A DNA stretch of 64,000 nucleotides, from the NCBI GenBank assembly GCA_963921425.1, contig OY992832.1, positions 25,943,489 to 26,007,488 of the forward strand, given 5' to 3'. This DNA comes from Dryas octopetala. Taxonomy: Eukaryota > Streptophyta > Magnoliopsida > Rosales > Rosaceae. The notes beneath the pieces were generated by a model, which was not told the origin of the DNA, searched no databases, and saw nothing but the letters and a program-made list of their open reading frames with translations. Numbering within the stretch: position 1 is the stretch's first letter; each line of letters opens with the position of its first letter. Below, in pieces: positions 62,960 to 64,000 of the stretch. The translations under genes and the position numbers were made by a program.

Positions 62960-64000
62960 ATGGATAGGACTTGGTTGACGATTCCGCGACAGTTAGAGGC
63001 ATAAGTAGATGGAATTAATTTGTTTTTGGATCAAGCAGCTGCGAATGGTGTTGGGCCAAATAAATTCAAATGTCCGTGTAAAAAATGTTGCAATAGATAC
63101 ATTTTTGGAAGACAAACTATTGTGGATCATCTTGTTTGGCATGATATGGATAAAGATTACAAAAAAGCTTGGTGGCGGCATCATGGGGAGTCTAATATTG
63201 GAGAGCCAAATTTAAGGGAGATAGAAGATGACGTAGGAGGAGAGATGGATGGTATGCATGATTTTCTTAATGACATATTTGTTCAACCAGTAACGGAAGA
63301 AGAGGTTGGGTTATCGACACAACCTACTATCGTGGATGGGCGTCCAGCAGAGGCCAAAAGTTTTTTCAAGTTGCTTGAAAAGGCAGATCAAGAGTTGTAT
63401 CCTGGTTGTCAAGAGTTTAAGAAATTGGAGGCCGTTGTAAGATTGTACCAAATCAAGTGTTTAGGGAGTTTGCCGGACAGTTTATTCACTACATTACTAG
63501 AGTTGGTTAAAAGAATGTTGCCTGATGGAGATTGTTTGCCTGACTCGTGTTATAAGGCAAAGAAACTTATAAATGGGTTGGGTCTCACATATGAGAAGAT
63601 TGATGCATGTCCCAATGATTGCATGATATATTAGAAAGACACCTCAAAATTGACTGCATGTTCGGTTTGTGGCAAATCAAGATATAAAGATAACAAAGGA
63701 GATGATACTTCTAGAAAGAAAGTCTCAGCTAAGGTTATGTGGTACTTCCCTTTAAAATCGAGATTGAAGAGGTTTTATATGTCGAAGCATATTGCTGAAC
63801 ATATGAGGTGGCATGCAACTGAATGTCCCAAGAATGGGTTTATGAGACATCCGTCAGATTCTCCAGCATGGAAGCATTTAGATAATTTGTACCCTGACTT
63901 TGCGTCAGAAATTCGAAATGTGCGTTTAGGGCTGGCAAGTGATGGATTCAATCCTTTTGGCCATATGAGCAATGCCTATAGCACATGGCCTGTAGTGCTT
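62960..64000 (+). pseudogene. CACTA2 TNP2-type transposase, 5' part with two stops
   Basis: The ATG at 62960 opens MDRTWLTIPRQLEA, then TAA (63002-63004). The same frame continues as VDGINLFLDQAAANGVGPNK, then FKCPCKKCCN and IVDHLVWHDMDKDYKKAWWR, the Transpos_assoc domain of TNP2 proteins. A second stop, TAG at 63632-63634, sits where the family has a Trp (MIY-stop-KD). Then come TACSVCGKSRY, KVMWYFPLKSRLKRFY, IAEHMRWHATECPKNG and MRHPSDSPAW, and the start of Transposase_21 (NVRLGLASDGFNPFGHMS, YSTWPVVL), which runs off the edge. Both stops fit single C-to-T or G-to-A changes (CAA to TAA, TGG to TAG), as expected from methylcytosine deamination. Its first ~250 residues cover the part missing from CACTA1's TNP2. 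Confidence 0.87.

Larger units (their letters stand above)
61350..64000 (+). mobile_element. CACTA element 2, left part
   Basis: It starts CACTACTACAAAAAGGTG, followed by dense subterminal palindromes and a TNP2-type gene in the expected direction. The 3-bp flank before it is AAT. The right end lies beyond the window. The terminus and subterminal motif differ from CACTA1, so it is a separate family. Confidence 0.85.

Noticed and set aside
1-64000. tRNA, rRNA or integrated viral genes
   Set aside because: I saw no tRNA cloverleaf boxes, rRNA blocks, or viral coat or movement protein motifs. The only tRNA-like matches are primer-binding sites.

Overview
This window is plant nuclear DNA, almost certainly from a eudicot. 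It has split genes with GT-AG introns, tRNA-iMet-primed LTR retrotransposons, a 9-bp-duplicating MULE, a hAT element and two CACTA (En/Spm) elements. I cannot name the species. I found no intact host gene: nearly all of the 64 kb is transposable elements inserted into each other. Most insertion boundaries can be read from matching target-site duplications (TSDs), so the order of events is recoverable.

Layout. Old flanking sequence lies at 1-1507 and 60094-61349. Between them, TSD GTTTG brackets the remains of an LTR retrotransposon (1508-60093) with a 5' LTR, a primer-binding site and a truncated gag. Inside it are a MULE (2535-40457, TSD TTAAATTAA), LTR remnant D (40467-41822) and LTR F (42769-60024, TSD GTACG). 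The MULE holds LTR remnant E (3221-6398) and a 33-kb CACTA element (6712-39838, TSD TGT). The CACTA holds a hAT element (TSD CTAAATTC) and LTRs G1 (ACAAG), G2 (CTTAT) containing G3 (AGTTA), H (CTTAT), J (ATAGA) and K (GTTAG). F holds retrotransposon A (44413-59264, TSD GTATG), and A's 3' LTR holds a tandem chromovirus-like array B. A second CACTA element starts at 61350 and runs off the right edge.

Coding content. CACTA1 has a TNP2/TNPD-type transposase gene without its N-terminal region, then a TNPA/Transposase_24-type gene; both carry a few frameshifts. CACTA2 has the N-terminal half of a TNP2 gene with two nonsense codons. Retrotransposons C and B keep gag remnants, and a LINE fragment is present. 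The most notable piece is at 13060-14336, minus strand: five exons with introns of what I recognise as an EDM2-like host gene. In Arabidopsis EDM2 is a PHD-finger regulator of transposon-associated intronic heterochromatin. Here a fragment of it lies inside CACTA1.

The LTRs. Two LTR types share the same 5' end (TGTAACGACCCGACCC) but end differently (GGGGCGTTACA or GGTCCTGTCA). Many carry minisatellites whose units form inverted repeats, with paired substitutions that preserve the stems. The long ORFs over these arrays come from a 51-bp period divisible by three and are not genes.
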